Source of the DNA: Gambelia wislizenii
Lineage: Eukaryota > Chordata > Lepidosauria > Squamata > Crotaphytidae
DNA: 64,000 bases
Assembly: GCA_030847615.1 (NCBI GenBank)
Contig: JAUMIR010000001.1
Location: forward strand, 266,785,187-266,849,186
Direction of reading: 5' to 3'
Within the stretch, counting starts at the first letter, position 1; each line of letters opens with the position of its first letter. Shown here in pieces: positions 48,390 through 59,878 of the stretch. The position numbers and the translations under genes were made by a program. The notes beneath the pieces were generated by a model. The model made no database searches. It worked only from the letters and a program-made list of their open reading frames with translations, and had not been told where the DNA came from.

Positions 48390-50374
48390 CTCTTACAGAA
48401 CCTTGTTTTGTACTGAAATAATGACAAAGGGAAACACACAAATATTTGCAAAAGTGGCAACTTTTAATATGCCTTTGACATCTTTGTTATGTATGTCCAG
48501 AACTGATTCCAGAACTAAACAGCCTTTCTAAATGGACAGTGATAATTGGGTTCATCTACATCCACTACAATCTGCTGGGATGTAAGCAGTTGAGTCCAAT
48601 GAAATGTGAAAAGTAAAGTAGATAAGAACTGTTGCCATATCAAGATCACACTGAATGTCAGTGTACTGAAATTATTCTCTTTTTCTTTAATTTTGAATGA
48701 GGTACGATTGATTGTTAATCAGTCAGTGAATCGTGATTGATGTCCCTGTAACTGTTAGTGAAAGACTTGGGAAAACTGGTCCACCAGAAGCTATCAGATC
48801 CCCATTGCCATCTATTCCAGCCAGTGTGGTCTAGCATCAAATAGCCAAAGGTAAAGGTCCAAACTCTGTTTGTTACATGAAAAATGAAATTGAAATCAAT
48901 CGGATTGGAGAGGGAAGGGAATTCATATCAAAACAGTGCCTTTCAGACTGCAGTGAAATCTGAGCATGTGTTTTCTCAGAGTAGCGTCATGCAAGTATCT
49001 GAAAAATATCAGATTTGAAATATGCAGACTTTGCAGGATGATACACTGGTAACTTTAGTTCATTTTCTTGCACTCTGTATAATGTGTTTCTGATAAATAA
49101 ACTTTGCATTTTGTTAGAGAACCTGAAGCTAAAATACCATATTTCAGGCATCAAGTGTTTTGACATCCATTAATGTATAATTATAGATATGGATTGTATA
49201 AGTGTTTGGTTTGTAATAGGTTTGTCATGAATTTGGTTAATCAATCCAGTCATGCATTGAATGGTGGCTGGTAGTTCCATCGTCTTTGGGGCAGTGAATC
49301 TACTCTAGATTTTAGGCTTAACTTTAAAGGAGCAGTCCAAAGCGCTTTACATTTTGGAGATAGCACTCATAGCCTGGGATAGCTTGTGTAATTATGTAAT
49401 GTTTACTCTGCCCCAATGACACAAGAGCCACCACAAACTACTGTATTCATCGACATATTCAAGTCACTTAAAAAATATGCTTTAAACTTAGTACAGCATA
49501 CCCTAGGGCTCTGAAAAATATCCACTGATTCAAATGTTGAACATGAAAACAGACTTCAAAGCATCGGCTTTACCAAACAAAGAGGGAATGTGATAGCAAT
49601 TTATTTTCAAGAGGCCTCTTTTTCATTATGTGTGCCATACACAGCCTACTCTTAAGCACCTTGACTCAGATGTAAATCCCACTGTCCCTAACTGGGCTTA
49701 TACCCAAGTCTGCTTGTGTAGGATTGCAGCCTTATTTGTTGTTAGCAGGTCAGGTATGAGCTTGCAACATCCTCTGATGAGTGATGAAAGAAGCTTAGAG
49801 CTGTATGGATTCACCAACCCTTCAGCTTAATTCTCCATAGTAAAACACAGAGAGAGCGAGCTGAAACATCTTTCTCTATAGCTGAATAAAACCATTCTGG
49901 GTTACAGAAAGCTTGCTTTTACATTCAAGTCTACTTTATTTTATTTTTTTTGCAAGACATGTACATACATATCCCTGCAATACCAAAGCAACTCTTCCTA
50001 TAAAACAAAGAACAGTCATGTCGCAAATGGCTGAACATATACCTTATTACATATGACAAATCACTTCCAGATTGTGTTGAACTCAGACTCACAGATCTTA
50101 GCCAAGGAACTCAAACACTAAAAAGATTCCCTGCGCTTGTCAAGCAATGCAAGTCAAAGACACAAAACGGAGGAATATGACAGAGAGCGCCTACACCCCA
50201 TAGAAAGTTGATTTCCTTTTTAGGCTGCTCCTGCTTCATACAGCAGAACTGAGCAGGATCCTTGAAGGTAGTTCCCAAAGTGGAACGGGAAAAAAGGTGA
50301 ATGGATTGGCCCAGAAATAGAACTGATGGGGAGAAAAATGTTTTTAAGATCCATGAAAAGTGGGAATTACTCAC

Positions 50375-50453
50375 CATCCTGTTGTGCCAAAATCACTGAC
50401 GATTGCCACACAGCAAGGAAGAGCAAAAAGATTCCCTGCACACAGCTCATCAT
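50375..50453 (-). CDS. COL3A1: COL3A1 exon 1, coding part: signal peptide
   Basis: The 79 coding bases give 26 codons plus one base. The reading starts with two consecutive methionines, MMSCVQG, followed by a hydrophobic core (IFLLFLAVW) and a small-residue end (VILA) before QQD. This is a normal secretory signal peptide, with cleavage expected after Ala23. The first ATG was chosen because it lies in the conserved 5' stem-loop and human COL3A1 also starts MMS. The exon ends GATG and is followed by a strong donor, gtgagt, at 50374-50369. The last G joins GA from exon 2 to make Gly27, so the junction is phase 1. The exon is separated from exon 2 by 36.9 kb. Confidence 0.93.
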
Positions 50454-50475
50454 GTCTAAATAATATCAGACATGA
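50450..50475 (-). promoter_or_regulatory. Collagen 5' stem-loop around the start codon (LARP6 type)
   Basis: In the mRNA, UCAUGUCU (50475-50468) pairs perfectly with AGACAUGA (50457-50450) over eight bases around a ten-base loop. The upstream AUG lies in the first arm and the main AUG in the second. This matches the conserved 5' stem-loop of type I and III collagen mRNAs that binds LARP6 and couples translation of the chains. The pairing is read from the sequence; LARP6 binding is taken from the family. Confidence 0.85.
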
Positions 50476-50587
50476 GACTCTATGTGCAAACGGGAAGGCA
50501 AAAAAGAAAAGGGAAGAAAAATCAAGAGAGCACCATCAACTGCTTCCCTGCCCTGTCAGCCACCAGGCCCCTGCACAGAACTCAGCC
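50454..50587 (-). other. COL3A1: COL3A1 5' untranslated region (estimated extent)
   Basis: This is the stretch from the base before the start codon to a transcription start estimated about 30 bases below the TATA box, roughly 134 nucleotides. On the minus strand it carries a pyrimidine-rich tract (about 50500-50530) and then the conserved start-codon region with its upstream ORF and stem-loop. The upper limit is an inference, not a mapped cap site. Confidence 0.7.
50456..50473 (-). promoter_or_regulatory. Five-codon upstream ORF in the COL3A1 leader
   Basis: An upstream ATG at 50473-50471 opens ATG TCT GAT ATT ATT TAG (peptide MSDII). It stops two bases before the true start codon. Short upstream ORFs at this exact place are a known feature of COL1A1, COL1A2 and COL3A1 mRNAs. 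It would be expected to reduce initiation at the main ATG or make it depend on reinitiation. Confidence 0.85.
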
Positions 50588-50610
50588 ACAGACATTCCTT
50601 TGCTTTGGCC

Positions 50611-50617
50611 TTAAATA
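50611..50617 (-). promoter_or_regulatory. COL3A1: TATA box of COL3A1
   Basis: The minus strand reads TATTTAA followed by GGCC, 158 to 164 bases upstream of the start codon. The position fits a 5'UTR of normal length for a fibrillar collagen, and COL3A1 is known to have a TATA-type promoter. No competing TATA-like site lies between it and the ATG. Confidence 0.75.
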
Positions 50618-50830
50618 GGGAAAGAGCTGGCTTCCTTTACTTCCCAGCCCCTTTCTGAAACTTGAGAGGCAATCCCATCCCCTTCACATGAAGCAGGATG
50701 ATTAATATTTCTTTTGGCCTTGCAGAAGAAACAGGCAGCTGAAGCAGATACATAGCACATCTGGAGCACTTGTGTCTGCAAGGCTCTGAGCCTGCACAGA
50801 ACATAACCACCCACATGAACATTAGAATAT
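50618..50830 (-). promoter_or_regulatory. COL3A1: Proximal promoter region of COL3A1
   Basis: This is non-repetitive sequence directly upstream of the TATA box. On the minus strand it contains GGAAG-type ETS-like cores close to the TATA box and a purine-rich AAAGGGGCTGGGAAG stretch. I recognise no mobile element in it, unlike most of the window. This fits retained regulatory DNA, but no individual factor site is certain. Confidence 0.45.
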
Positions 50831-51635
50831 GTGATGTATGAACTGAAGATTTAGGTTCATGTGTGAATTGACCCCCTTTACCCTGTGTATCAATGGGAAA
50901 GAAAAAAATGCATTTCTTTCAAGTAGGGTCTTCTGTTTACTTTCCCCCTTTTCTCTGGCATCTAAATCAGAAAGACTGCTAGAAGAGTGTTAAAACTGCA
51001 AGGTTAGAAATCTGCAACCCTCTCTTCTCTCACACACTCACACTTTAATGGAGGGATACATGAAAATAATGAGAGAAAGACACATGATTGAAAGATGAAC
51101 CTGCAATACCACATTGACCTGAATCTATAGCAGGGTTGGTAAACCTTTGTCCCTCCAGATGTTTTGCTCTGGAGTAAGACTTCCATAGTCCCTTGGTCCT
51201 GCTGGGTGGGGATGATGGAAGCTGAAGGCAAAAGATTGAAGCTGAAGGCCAAATTCCTTACCATCAATTTATGGCTTTTAGAGTATGAAATTGATGCTCC
51301 AAAACAGACACAAGTAAAGGTAATGGGAAAAGTGAGCTTGTTCTTTGCTTCTCCTAGTCAGGTGAGTAAGTCCTTTGAGAAATGTAGGAAGCCATCAAGA
51401 CAACAGGCTTCCTCTTGATCAGTCAAGGAAATGCAGAAAATGGTGTAATTAAATGTTAAACACTGAATCTATTTGCTATGGAAGTCTAGTTCTACAAGCA
51501 ATTAAACAGCTCCTGAGCAGATGAGAGAAAACTTGCTTCCTTCCTAGCCACCCACTTGTGGCTTGCACAATCATGACAAGAGAATTCAGTTGTAGACTTT
51601 TGGTTTGGTAGCATGGATTGTACCACTTTAATAGT

Positions 51636-51856
51636 AGTAGTAGTAATAGTAGTAGTAGTAGTTATTTTTGTTATGTGCCCTCAAGTTGCTTCTGACTTTT
51701 AGCTACCCTAAGGTGAGCCTATCACAGGGTTTTTTGAGGCTGAGAGTATGTGACTTGTCCAAGGTCACCCAGTATGTTTTCATGGCCTAGTAGGGTTTTG
51801 ACCCCTGGTCTCCAGTGTTGTAGTCCAATACTCAAACCACTATGCCATGCTGGCCA
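51636..51856 (-). mobile_element. tRNA-derived SINE (Sauria-like)
   Basis: Same family, with head ending GGCCAGCATGGC at 51856 and a trinucleotide tail (TAG/CTA repeats) at 51632-51661. It has a small internal deletion after the GATAGG block. Confidence 0.75.
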
Positions 51857-52404
51857 GCAGGTATAAGTATAAAATCTTACAAGAATTCACATCTGTCTGA
51901 AAGGTGAATATGCATATAGTGTGACAGGTCACAATCTGAGCCAGAACTTTTCCTTAGTTTCTATTTTATATCTCTTTAATGTTTTTTTAATGGAGGAAAA
52001 AATAAAATGGCATCCCACACATACAATTTGTAGTATCATGGTCAACTTTTACCACCTTGAAATACTACCATTTCATTTTACTGCATGTAGATGGTGCTTT
52101 CTTTGGAGAGCTTCAACATTCCCTTGGAGACAATGGGTGAAGATCCAGTGGTTTATTTCAGTATTCAGCACAAATAGAAATGGGACATTCTTCTCCTCCA
52201 TCTTTATTGTAGCCTCCAGTGGTGCTAAAAAAAAAAACTGCTCCAGAGATTTTTCCCAGCCCAGATTTTAGGGTGCACAAGGCTGGGGGTCTGCAGGGAG
52301 GAAGGTTTGCCAATTCTGGTGGGAGGAGAGGGATCGATTGACAGTACACCACTGAATTCTGGTTGTCCTTCCCCTAAGAGACTGAGCAGTTTTTTTCTCA
52401 ATAT

Positions 52405-54060
52405 AGAATCATAGAATCATAGAACTGTAGAACTGGAAAAGACCACGAGGGCCATCCAGTCCAACCCCGTGCCACCCAAGAAATCACGATCAAAGCATCC
52501 CTGACAGATGGCCATCCAGCCTCTATTTGAAGACTTCCAAGGAAAGAGACCCCACCATGCTCCGAGGGAGTGTGTTCCACTGCTGAACAGCTCTTACTGT
52601 CAGAAAGTTCTTCCTAATGTTGAGGTGAAATCTCTGTTTCTGGAGCTTGCATCCATTGTTCCGTGTTCCAGTCTCCGGAGCAGCAGAAAACAAGCCTGCT
52701 CCATCCTCAATGTGACATCCCTTCAAATACTTAAACAGGGCTATCATATCGCCCCTTAACCATCTTTTTTTTTTCAGGCGAAACATACCCAGCTCCCTAA
52801 GTCTCTCCTCATAAGGCATGGTTTCCAGACCTTTCACCATTTTAGTTGCCCTTCTCTGGACATGCTCCAATTAGTCAATATTTTGAATTGTGGTGCCCAG
52901 AACTGGACACAGTATTCCAGGTGAGGCCTGACCAAGGCAGAATAGAGCGGCACTATTACTTCCCTTGATCTAGACACTATACTTCTATTGATGCAGCCCA
53001 AAATTGCATTGGCATTTTTAGCTGCCGCATCACACTATTGACTCATGTCCAACTTGTGGTCTGCTAGGACTCCTAGATCTTTTTTGCACATAGTCTCGTT
53101 CAGCCAAGTCTCCCCCATCCTATATCTATGCATTCCATTTTTTCCGCCCTAAGTGCAGTACCTTACATTTCTCCTTATTGAATTTCATTTTGTTAGCTTT
53201 GGCCCAGCTCTCCAGTCTATCCAGGTCATTTTGAATTTTGATCCTGTCCTCTAGAGTATTAGCTACTCCTCCTAATTTGGTGTCATCTGCAAATTTGATA
53301 AGTATGCCCCTAATTCCATCATCCAAGTCATTGATAAAGATGTTGAATAGCACTGGGCCCAGGACAGAACCCTGTGGCACCCCACTGGTTACATCTTTCC
53401 AAGAGGAAGAGGAGCCACTGCTAAGCACCCTTTGAGTTCAGCCGGCCAACCAATTACAAATCCATTTAACAGTTAATTTGTCTAGCCCACATTTTACAAG
53501 CTTGTTTGCAAGAATGTCATGGGGAACCTTGTCAAAGGCCTTACTGAAATCAAGGTATGTGATACCCACAGCATTCCCTTCATCTACCAAGCTGGTCATT
53601 TTATAAAAAAAAAGAGATCAGATTAGTCTGGCATGACTTGTTTCTCTGGAACCCATGTTGACTTTTTGTGATTAGGGCATTGCCTTCTAAATGTTCACAG
53701 ACTCTCTGTTTAATGATCTGCTCTAGAATCTTCCCTGGTATTGATATCAGACTAACTGGACGATAATTGTTGGGATCCTCTTTTTTCCCCTTTTTGAAGA
53801 TGGGGACAACGTTTGCCCTCCTCCAGTCTGCTGGGACTTCTCCTGTTCTCCAGGAGTTCTCAAAGATTATTGACAATGGCTCTGAAACTACATTTGCTAG
53901 CTCTTTTAATACTCTTGGATGTAGTTCATCTGGTCCTGGAGAGTTAAATTCATTTAGATTAAGAAGGTATTCCTGTACTACCTCTTTGCTTATTCTGTGC
54001 TGGATTTCCCCTATTGTGTCCTCCGAGGAAGCACTAAGTCCTCAAGCATTATTCCATACT
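52405..54060 (-). mobile_element. CR1 LINE, 5'-truncated, with 3' tail
   Basis: Read on the minus strand it holds pieces of ORF2: [60 protein letters not shown] and FADDTKLGG. The 3' end carries ATTCTATGATTCTATG-type repeats at 52405-52421. Frameshifts separate the pieces. It is the longest CR1 copy in the window and lies about 2 kb upstream of the COL3A1 promoter in the same orientation. Confidence 0.9.
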
Positions 54061-57000
54061 GCATCTTTTTATTGTTTTCATTATTTCAAATAATGCTGGC
54101 CACTATTGATGGAGCCACTATTGGTGGGCAGGACATCCCCCCCCCCGCCCAAGAACCCCTTGGGAATGATACAACATAATAAGGATGTAGCATAAGTACT
54201 GTAAGGCATTATGTCCCAGGAACGTGACTAGGAAAGACAAGATTGCTCTTGCTGTTGCTGTTGTTAGAAGATTATAAATGGTTAACCCTTTATCACCACA
54301 TACTTGATAAAACAAGCATTCCTGAACTTTATCAGCCTTATATATATCCTCATCCTTTCACATTCCCTTGATATGAGATTTTGGGAGGATATTTGGTCAA
54401 AGTTTACTTCTAAAAACATAAGAATAAAGTTTTGTGTCTGGGGGCCAAATTCCAATTTGGGAAGGCTCTTCAGCCTGAATCCCACAGGGTAGGGCCAAAT
54501 CATAGTGGGAAAAACCCGGTATAATTGTACCAAGTGGAATATTTCCCCTGCAGCCACACAAACTACAGCTCAATTCTAACCATGGGCTCATTTACACAAA
54601 CCAGGATATGCTGGCACCCTGCTGATGTGTTCCAGCTGCCGATCTGACCCATTGTTTCTCTGTTCGCTCCATGGAAGTGGAGGAAGTGCAGACCGGCACA
54701 CAGGCCCATTGCTGTAGCCACCATCACCATTTCCTTCACTGACTCAAAGGCAGGGAGGGGGACCACAATATGTGACTAAGGACCCCTGCATATGACCAGC
54801 CTTGGTCACATGTTTTGGGACTCTTTCCTCCCTTCCAGGAGAGCCAGGGAGACTGCAGCAGCAGCAGCAGCAAGGGCCAACCTGTAGGGACAGGCTCTTG
54901 TGGACACATGTGGCCTGATCTGTTTTTTGTCAGTGGTGATAAAATAAACTGGATATTTTTTTTTTTAAAAAAAATGTTCTATTGAGCCCTACCCTACCTT
55001 CCCCCCCATCTCAACTCCATATCTGCCCCAAGGGTCATGAGAACTGCCCAGCGGCAGAATGGGACAAATGCCATGGCCCGCACATCTTGAAGCAGGGCCC
55101 CAGGCCAGGATCTTTGGTGGGCCTCCTGCCTATTGCTAAGGTTAAAGGCAGCAAGATGCTCTATAGGATTTAGGATAAAAATTAATATAAGTCAGTTTAA
55201 ATGATGACACCAAATTAATATTTATATTTATTTTAAAAAACACTAGATGGATTTACATAATAAAAACTTACAATAATATCATGCCGGCCCCTCTCCTAAT
55301 CCCGTGACCCCAGGCCCCTGGCTAGAGCCCTGTCAGCACCACCCATGGCAAATGTCCTGCATTGTCAGGACTGCAGGGCTCTAAGAAGGAGGAAAGATGG
55401 GTATTTGCCTGTCTAGACAAGCCCATGTCTACTCAACAGTAAACTTTCTGGATGGCAAAACAGAGTTCTGAATACTGTGTTGCTTATGGAAAATGGAATC
55501 CTGTCCATCGAAGCTTATAAATAAATTTTTATTTCCTTTTCAAAACTGAATGGTTGCTTGTTTACAGTCACCCCTGACTCCAAAGCCTTGCTTACCATTA
55601 AATACTTTAGCAGGGTCATCACTCATACCATGGCAACATCACTATCAGTATGAGATAAATTTACAATTAATGTTTTGTTCTTAAAAAACATTATATGACC
55701 TTCACCACTTGAGCTAATATGGACTCAGTAGGGGGTCATGAATCTCTCATCCTAGCAGTTATATGAAATCCGTTTTCATTTAAAACATGAACTCTTGACC
55801 TGCTCAGGTCTGTTGGGGCTTTGTAGATGGAACAAATAAATCAAATTCCTAAAATGTTTTGATAATGCTGAGATGAAATTATCTTCACTGATGAACATCC
55901 AATTGCTCATCCCAGCTAGAGCAAACCCATTGAAACAATGGGATTTACATAAGTGTTGAGTTACCATTCAGCAATTGTTTGAATTGATCTACTTCTAACT
56001 AGGCTTCAGGACCAGCCAGTGACAGCTGGTGACTCCAAGGTCAGTGAATGCTCTCCAGGAACTGTGGTAGTGTTATTAGATACTGAACATGCCACATTTT
56101 AGTATGAACCTCAAAGGGGCTATCCAAGACACTGAACCTATTTTGGGGATAGTTTGAGCTTTAGACAAAACCTGGAGTGGATTCACCACTCCAGAGTCAC
56201 CAAGAGTTATTGTTCAGTACTGATACATACTGTTACTAAGAGTTTGATCATAAAACATTTAAGAGTAGCTAGATGAAATGGATTTTGATGCCACTTAAAT
56301 GAATACATATATTCATTTCCATATTTGATCAGATAGCATTTATCAGTGCATTATAATATGTATTTTAAGATGGTATTTTATGTGTGTATTCTAATATAAT
56401 CTAATATTATTATTTGTATATTTGCCCATATTCACAGTGCCTATGATCAAAAAGCACACAGTTAAACTAATATTAGTTGAACGGTACTGTTTAATTTTGT
56501 TAGAAGACTTGCCTATGTATACTGTAATTAGAAATGTGCATGACCGTGATAGTGCCACAAAGTAAATTTATCTTCAGAATTGTGAATATTGTATTTTAGG
56601 TCTGGTCAGATTGGTCAAGTCCAGTTCTGTGTATTTCCTTCTTTTCTCACCTCCATCTCAAAGCCTGCATTTTTCTGTATATGTATGTCAGTTTTAAATG
56701 AGAAAAATTGCATGTAGTTTTGTGCACAGTTGTCAAATAAACACAGCAACAAAGACATGTGTCCCCCCCCCACCCAATTTGCTAAGGCATGTTGATGTAC
56801 ACATTTCAGAAATCTATGAATAGTTTTCTGCACAACTTTCAAGCAGGCATGTTCTGCCAAAACCATATTGCTTTTTCTTTCACAGAATGCACCATAAGCT
56901 TGGAAAGGTACAGATTTCCAATATACACAAATATACAGATTGCAAATGGCATCTGGTTCCCTATTCTTTCTAGGAGGGGTGGCATCAGGTTAAATCATGT

Positions 57001-57492
57001 AAAACAAAACTCAACAGGCAAATTTCTCACATGTTTCTCATCCCAATAGGCTGTTCCTCCTTTGTACATTGACAATATATGAAGAGGCTGGTGAAGTTCC
57101 ATAGGATCATAGGACTTATGCTGCACTTTCCTATGATCCCAATGAAAATGTCAAGGCCAGAGGAATGTACAACCAAGAAGAGGTCCATTGGAAGCAACAG
57201 ATAGAAAAGGGCCTTGCAAAGCAAACAACTTAATGGACAGAATTGATTTCAGTGTGAGCACCATCACATTGATTCTGCTACATCTCATCAAAGGAAAAGG
57301 GATCATCAGGCAAACTGTGTAAGTGGTTGCAGCCTAGCATGGTGTTCACCCCAAGAGGTCAGTTAAACCATATTAATAATAATGGATCTTATTGTCAGCT
57401 CAACTAGTGTTAGATCCCAATTTCATCATATGTAGAGTTGACCTACTGCAATGGATGTAGCTTAAGTTCCATTGATCTGAATGGATCTCCTC

Positions 57493-57815
57493 TATGGGCA
57501 TTTTCAGACATGTCGTACCATGCAAGAGGACTCCGGGAGAGGTACGCGTCTGTTTCGTGGCAGGGGGTCCTTTTCGGACACCACCATCCCTCTCGCATTA
57601 CCCTCCATGTTCCTTCCATGTTGCATGGAAGGAAAAGGTGCCACTTTTTATTCACAAAGAACTTTCCGTGAGTAAAAAGTGGCGTCTTTTCCTTCCGTGC
57701 GACACGGAAGGAACACGGAGGGTAACGCCAGAAGGACGGCGTCGTCAGAAAATGGCCCCCTTCCGTGAAACAGACGTGTACCTCTCCCGACTTTTTTGGG
57801 TCTGAAAATGTCCTA
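57493..57815. mobile_element. Long palindromic MITE (ATTTTCAGAC termini)
   Basis: Starts TATGGGCATTTTCAGACAT and ends GTCTGAAAATGTCCTA. Inner arms such as GGCACCTTTTCCTTCC-type, CACTTTTTA/TAAAAAGTG and CATGGAAGG/CCTTCCGTG pair across a short centre at about 57650. Unusually CpG-rich for the window. Confidence 0.72.
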
Positions 57816-57995
57816 TGTTGGACTGAATCCCTGACCACAGGGACAGATGCTGGAGTTATGAGCTGAAATCTTTATGGAGCATGACTGAGGCTCAGGATAT
57901 GTTTGCAGATGTGTTAATGATTACACCTTTATTATAATAAGGTGGGGATGAAGCAAAAGCAATTTAATATGTTTAACATCTTGGTTCAGATCTAT

Positions 57996-58214
57996 GGTGT
58001 ATCTACAGTGTAGAAATAATGCAGTTTGACACCACTTTAAATGCTATAACTCCATCCTATGAAATCCTGGGATTTGTCATTTCATGAGGTCTTTTGTTCT
58101 CTCTGCTAAACCTGGTGCCTCACAAAACTACAAATCCCAGGATTCTCTAGGATTGGCTCATGGCAGTTAAAGTGGTGTTAAACTGCATTATTTCTACAGT
58201 GTAGGTGCACCCCT
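57996..58214. mobile_element. Palindromic MITE (CAGTTTGACACCACTTT family)
   Basis: Starts TGGTGTATCTACAGTGTAG and ends CTACAGTGTAGGTGCACC, with the same inner arms. Outer ends are slightly diverged. Confidence 0.78.
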
Positions 58215-59012
58215 AGTCTACCAAATTCATACTCTGGAAGAAATTGCCAGCGAATAATTCAGACATTTCTCTCTCGACAAACCTCTTCATTTCCCACTCA
58301 GTGCATGCATGTGTTCTTGAGAAGCTACTTATGGAATAGGACATTTTCAGTGGTGATTTTCCCAGCCTTCCCATGGTTGAGAGACAACAGCTTGTGATCT
58401 TTGGACCAGGGGGAGGGCATGGGATGGATGGGGATTTGAAAGTGCTCACGGGGCTTTCATCATCTACAACAGTTTGGCACACTGCCTATACATTCACAAT
58501 GAGGAGAACAGGGTTCTGCTTTGCCATAGGGGAGGCTCTCTCCATCTGCAAGCACTGGACCCACTAGAAAAAAAAAATAGTACCCCTTACTCATAATGTG
58601 CCTCAGCTCAGCATATCAAATGTTAAAGCACTGGTATTTGAGAAAAGAGACAGCTAATGAAGATAATGTGGAATGCAATTATTCATCTGAATCATGTGGT
58701 GGACAGTAGTGTCCAACACAGCTGTAATGACTCCTAAAACACAGCCAAAATTATGACTATAAACGGATGAACTAGAGGAGACCAACAATCAGTTGTCTGA
58801 AAGTGGGGGTGGGGGGAGTTGTAGTTGGAGATGCATTTGGGAAGTGTACAGATTCTTGACCCTTGGGAAACAGAGCTGTAGGCAGGGTGGAGTTGTGTTT
58901 GTTTGCAGCTAAGGTATTAGCCAGTGATGACTCAGATAATTTGGAACACTAGTCCAAACTGCTGTACTAAAGAATGTACATCTTTCAAACTGAATGTGTG
59001 GCCCTGAATTTC

Positions 59013-59609
59013 TCTAAGGAGATTATCAGATGCATTAAAAGTGGTGTTACACAAATGCCAGGAGATCGCAAAAGGGCTCCCTTATCAGACAATGTCGTCC
59101 CCCATCCTTATGCACCCATTCTGCTAGCACTGCTTTTTATTGATGGGAGAAGCCGTCAATAGCTCCCTCCATTCTGTTTCTGTCATAGATTTCCATGCAT
59201 GCAACAACATGGCCCATTTCGCTGGCAAGATCCCAGCATCAGTGGGAGGTCCCTGCCAGAACACTTCCAGGTGAGATGAGGACAGCCAGGTGACACACTT
59301 TTTATGGCCCTTCCCAGGTTACTTTAACATTTTAAAGTGTGTTTTTGTGCTTGCTGACACTTTTTGTGGTGATTGTTGTTTTTGAATTTCATGCGCTCGC
59401 ATCTTCTCGTGAGAATCTGTGGGATTTCGATCCAGGAAATGAAGGGAGCTCCATTAGCTCTCCTTTTATTCTTGGGCTGCCCTGTTGACCAGAGAGGAGG
59501 TAAGTGTGGTGGGAAGAGTGATTGTGGCAGGACTGGGACGGGACAGGGGCGGGAGTGGAGATTGTGGGACAGGAACACTTTTGTCGTTCTTGTCTGATAA
59601 GCTCCTAAG
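59013..59609 (+). mobile_element. TTATCAGA-ended element, copy 3
   Basis: Starts CTAAGGAGATTATCAGATGC and ends CTGATAAGCTCCTAAG. It contains TTTTTATTGATGGGAGAAGC with the nearby GCCGTCAATA inverse, an internal hairpin. Confidence 0.7.
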
Positions 59610-59812
59610 AGCCTTATTGCACTACACTGTTATAGCACTATTATTCTACTTTAACTCCTATGGCTGCCCCCTGTGGAATTTGGGGTTTTGTAGTTTACTG
59701 AATCCTAAGAGCTCTGTGGCTGCGAATGCTAAATGCCCCTCCCTAAACTGCAAATCCCATAACCATTACATTAGGACACTAGTGCTATAACAGTGTAATG
59801 CAATAAAGCCCT
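59609..59812. mobile_element. Palindromic MITE, TTATTGCACTAC family
   Basis: Starts AGCCTTATTGCACTACACTG and ends GTAATGCAATAAAGCCCT, with inner arms TTATAGCAC and GTGCTATAA. It is related in design to the preceding family but distinct in sequence. It begins directly where the element at 59013-59609 ends. Confidence 0.65.
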
Positions 59813-59851
59813 AAGTTACCTTCTTCTGGGACACACACACACACACACAGA

Positions 59852-59878
59852 GTTTTGGAGGGGAACTGATATGGAATG
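59852..59878 (+). repeat. 27-base direct repeat next to (AC)n, copy 1
   Basis: GTTTTGGAGGGGAACTGATA plus TGGAATG is identical to 60550-60576, and both copies directly follow an (AC)n run. Confidence 0.88.

Larger units (their letters stand above)
13481..50374 (-). other. COL3A1: COL3A1 intron 1 (36.9 kb, repeat-filled)
   Basis: Donor gtgagt at the high end and acceptor gtcttag at the low end, phase 1. Apart from the mobile elements listed separately, it holds AT-rich sequence in which I recognise no gene on either strand. Stretches with no recognised feature include about 10100-13200 (in the neighbouring intron 2) and, within this intron, 16270-16680, 17460-18000, 20000-21000, 21500-23780, 26110-27880, 33400-35100, 37560-41220, 43340-44420 and 48400-50370. 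One microexon-like splice pair lies at 26477-26500. Confidence 0.9.
1..50587 (-). other. COL3A1: COL3A1 gene, 5' part (exons 1-5 and introns 1-4, partial intron 5)
   Basis: Type III procollagen alpha-1 forms a homotrimeric fibrillar collagen of skin, vessels and hollow organs. It is secreted through the ER and trimmed outside the cell. Five exons were found by translating the minus strand between GT and AG sites. Joined, they give 26, 66, 16, 40 and 21 residues with one phase-1 junction (exon 1/2) and phase 0 elsewhere, without a stop. The identity rests on three things: the MMS start with an ILAQQ signal-peptide end, the VWC text [18 protein letters not shown], and the telopeptide GYSPQYDD. 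COL1A1, COL2A1 and COL5A2 have recognisably different VWC and telopeptide sequences. The high coordinate is an estimated transcription start about 30 bases below the TATA box. The gene continues past position 1, so the main helix and C-propeptide are not in this window. Confidence 0.93.

Noticed and set aside
57443..57838. Several overlapping ORFs on both strands, 64 to 131 codons
   Set aside because: They arise because a CpG-rich palindrome keeps frames open on both strands. This is a MITE, not coding DNA.
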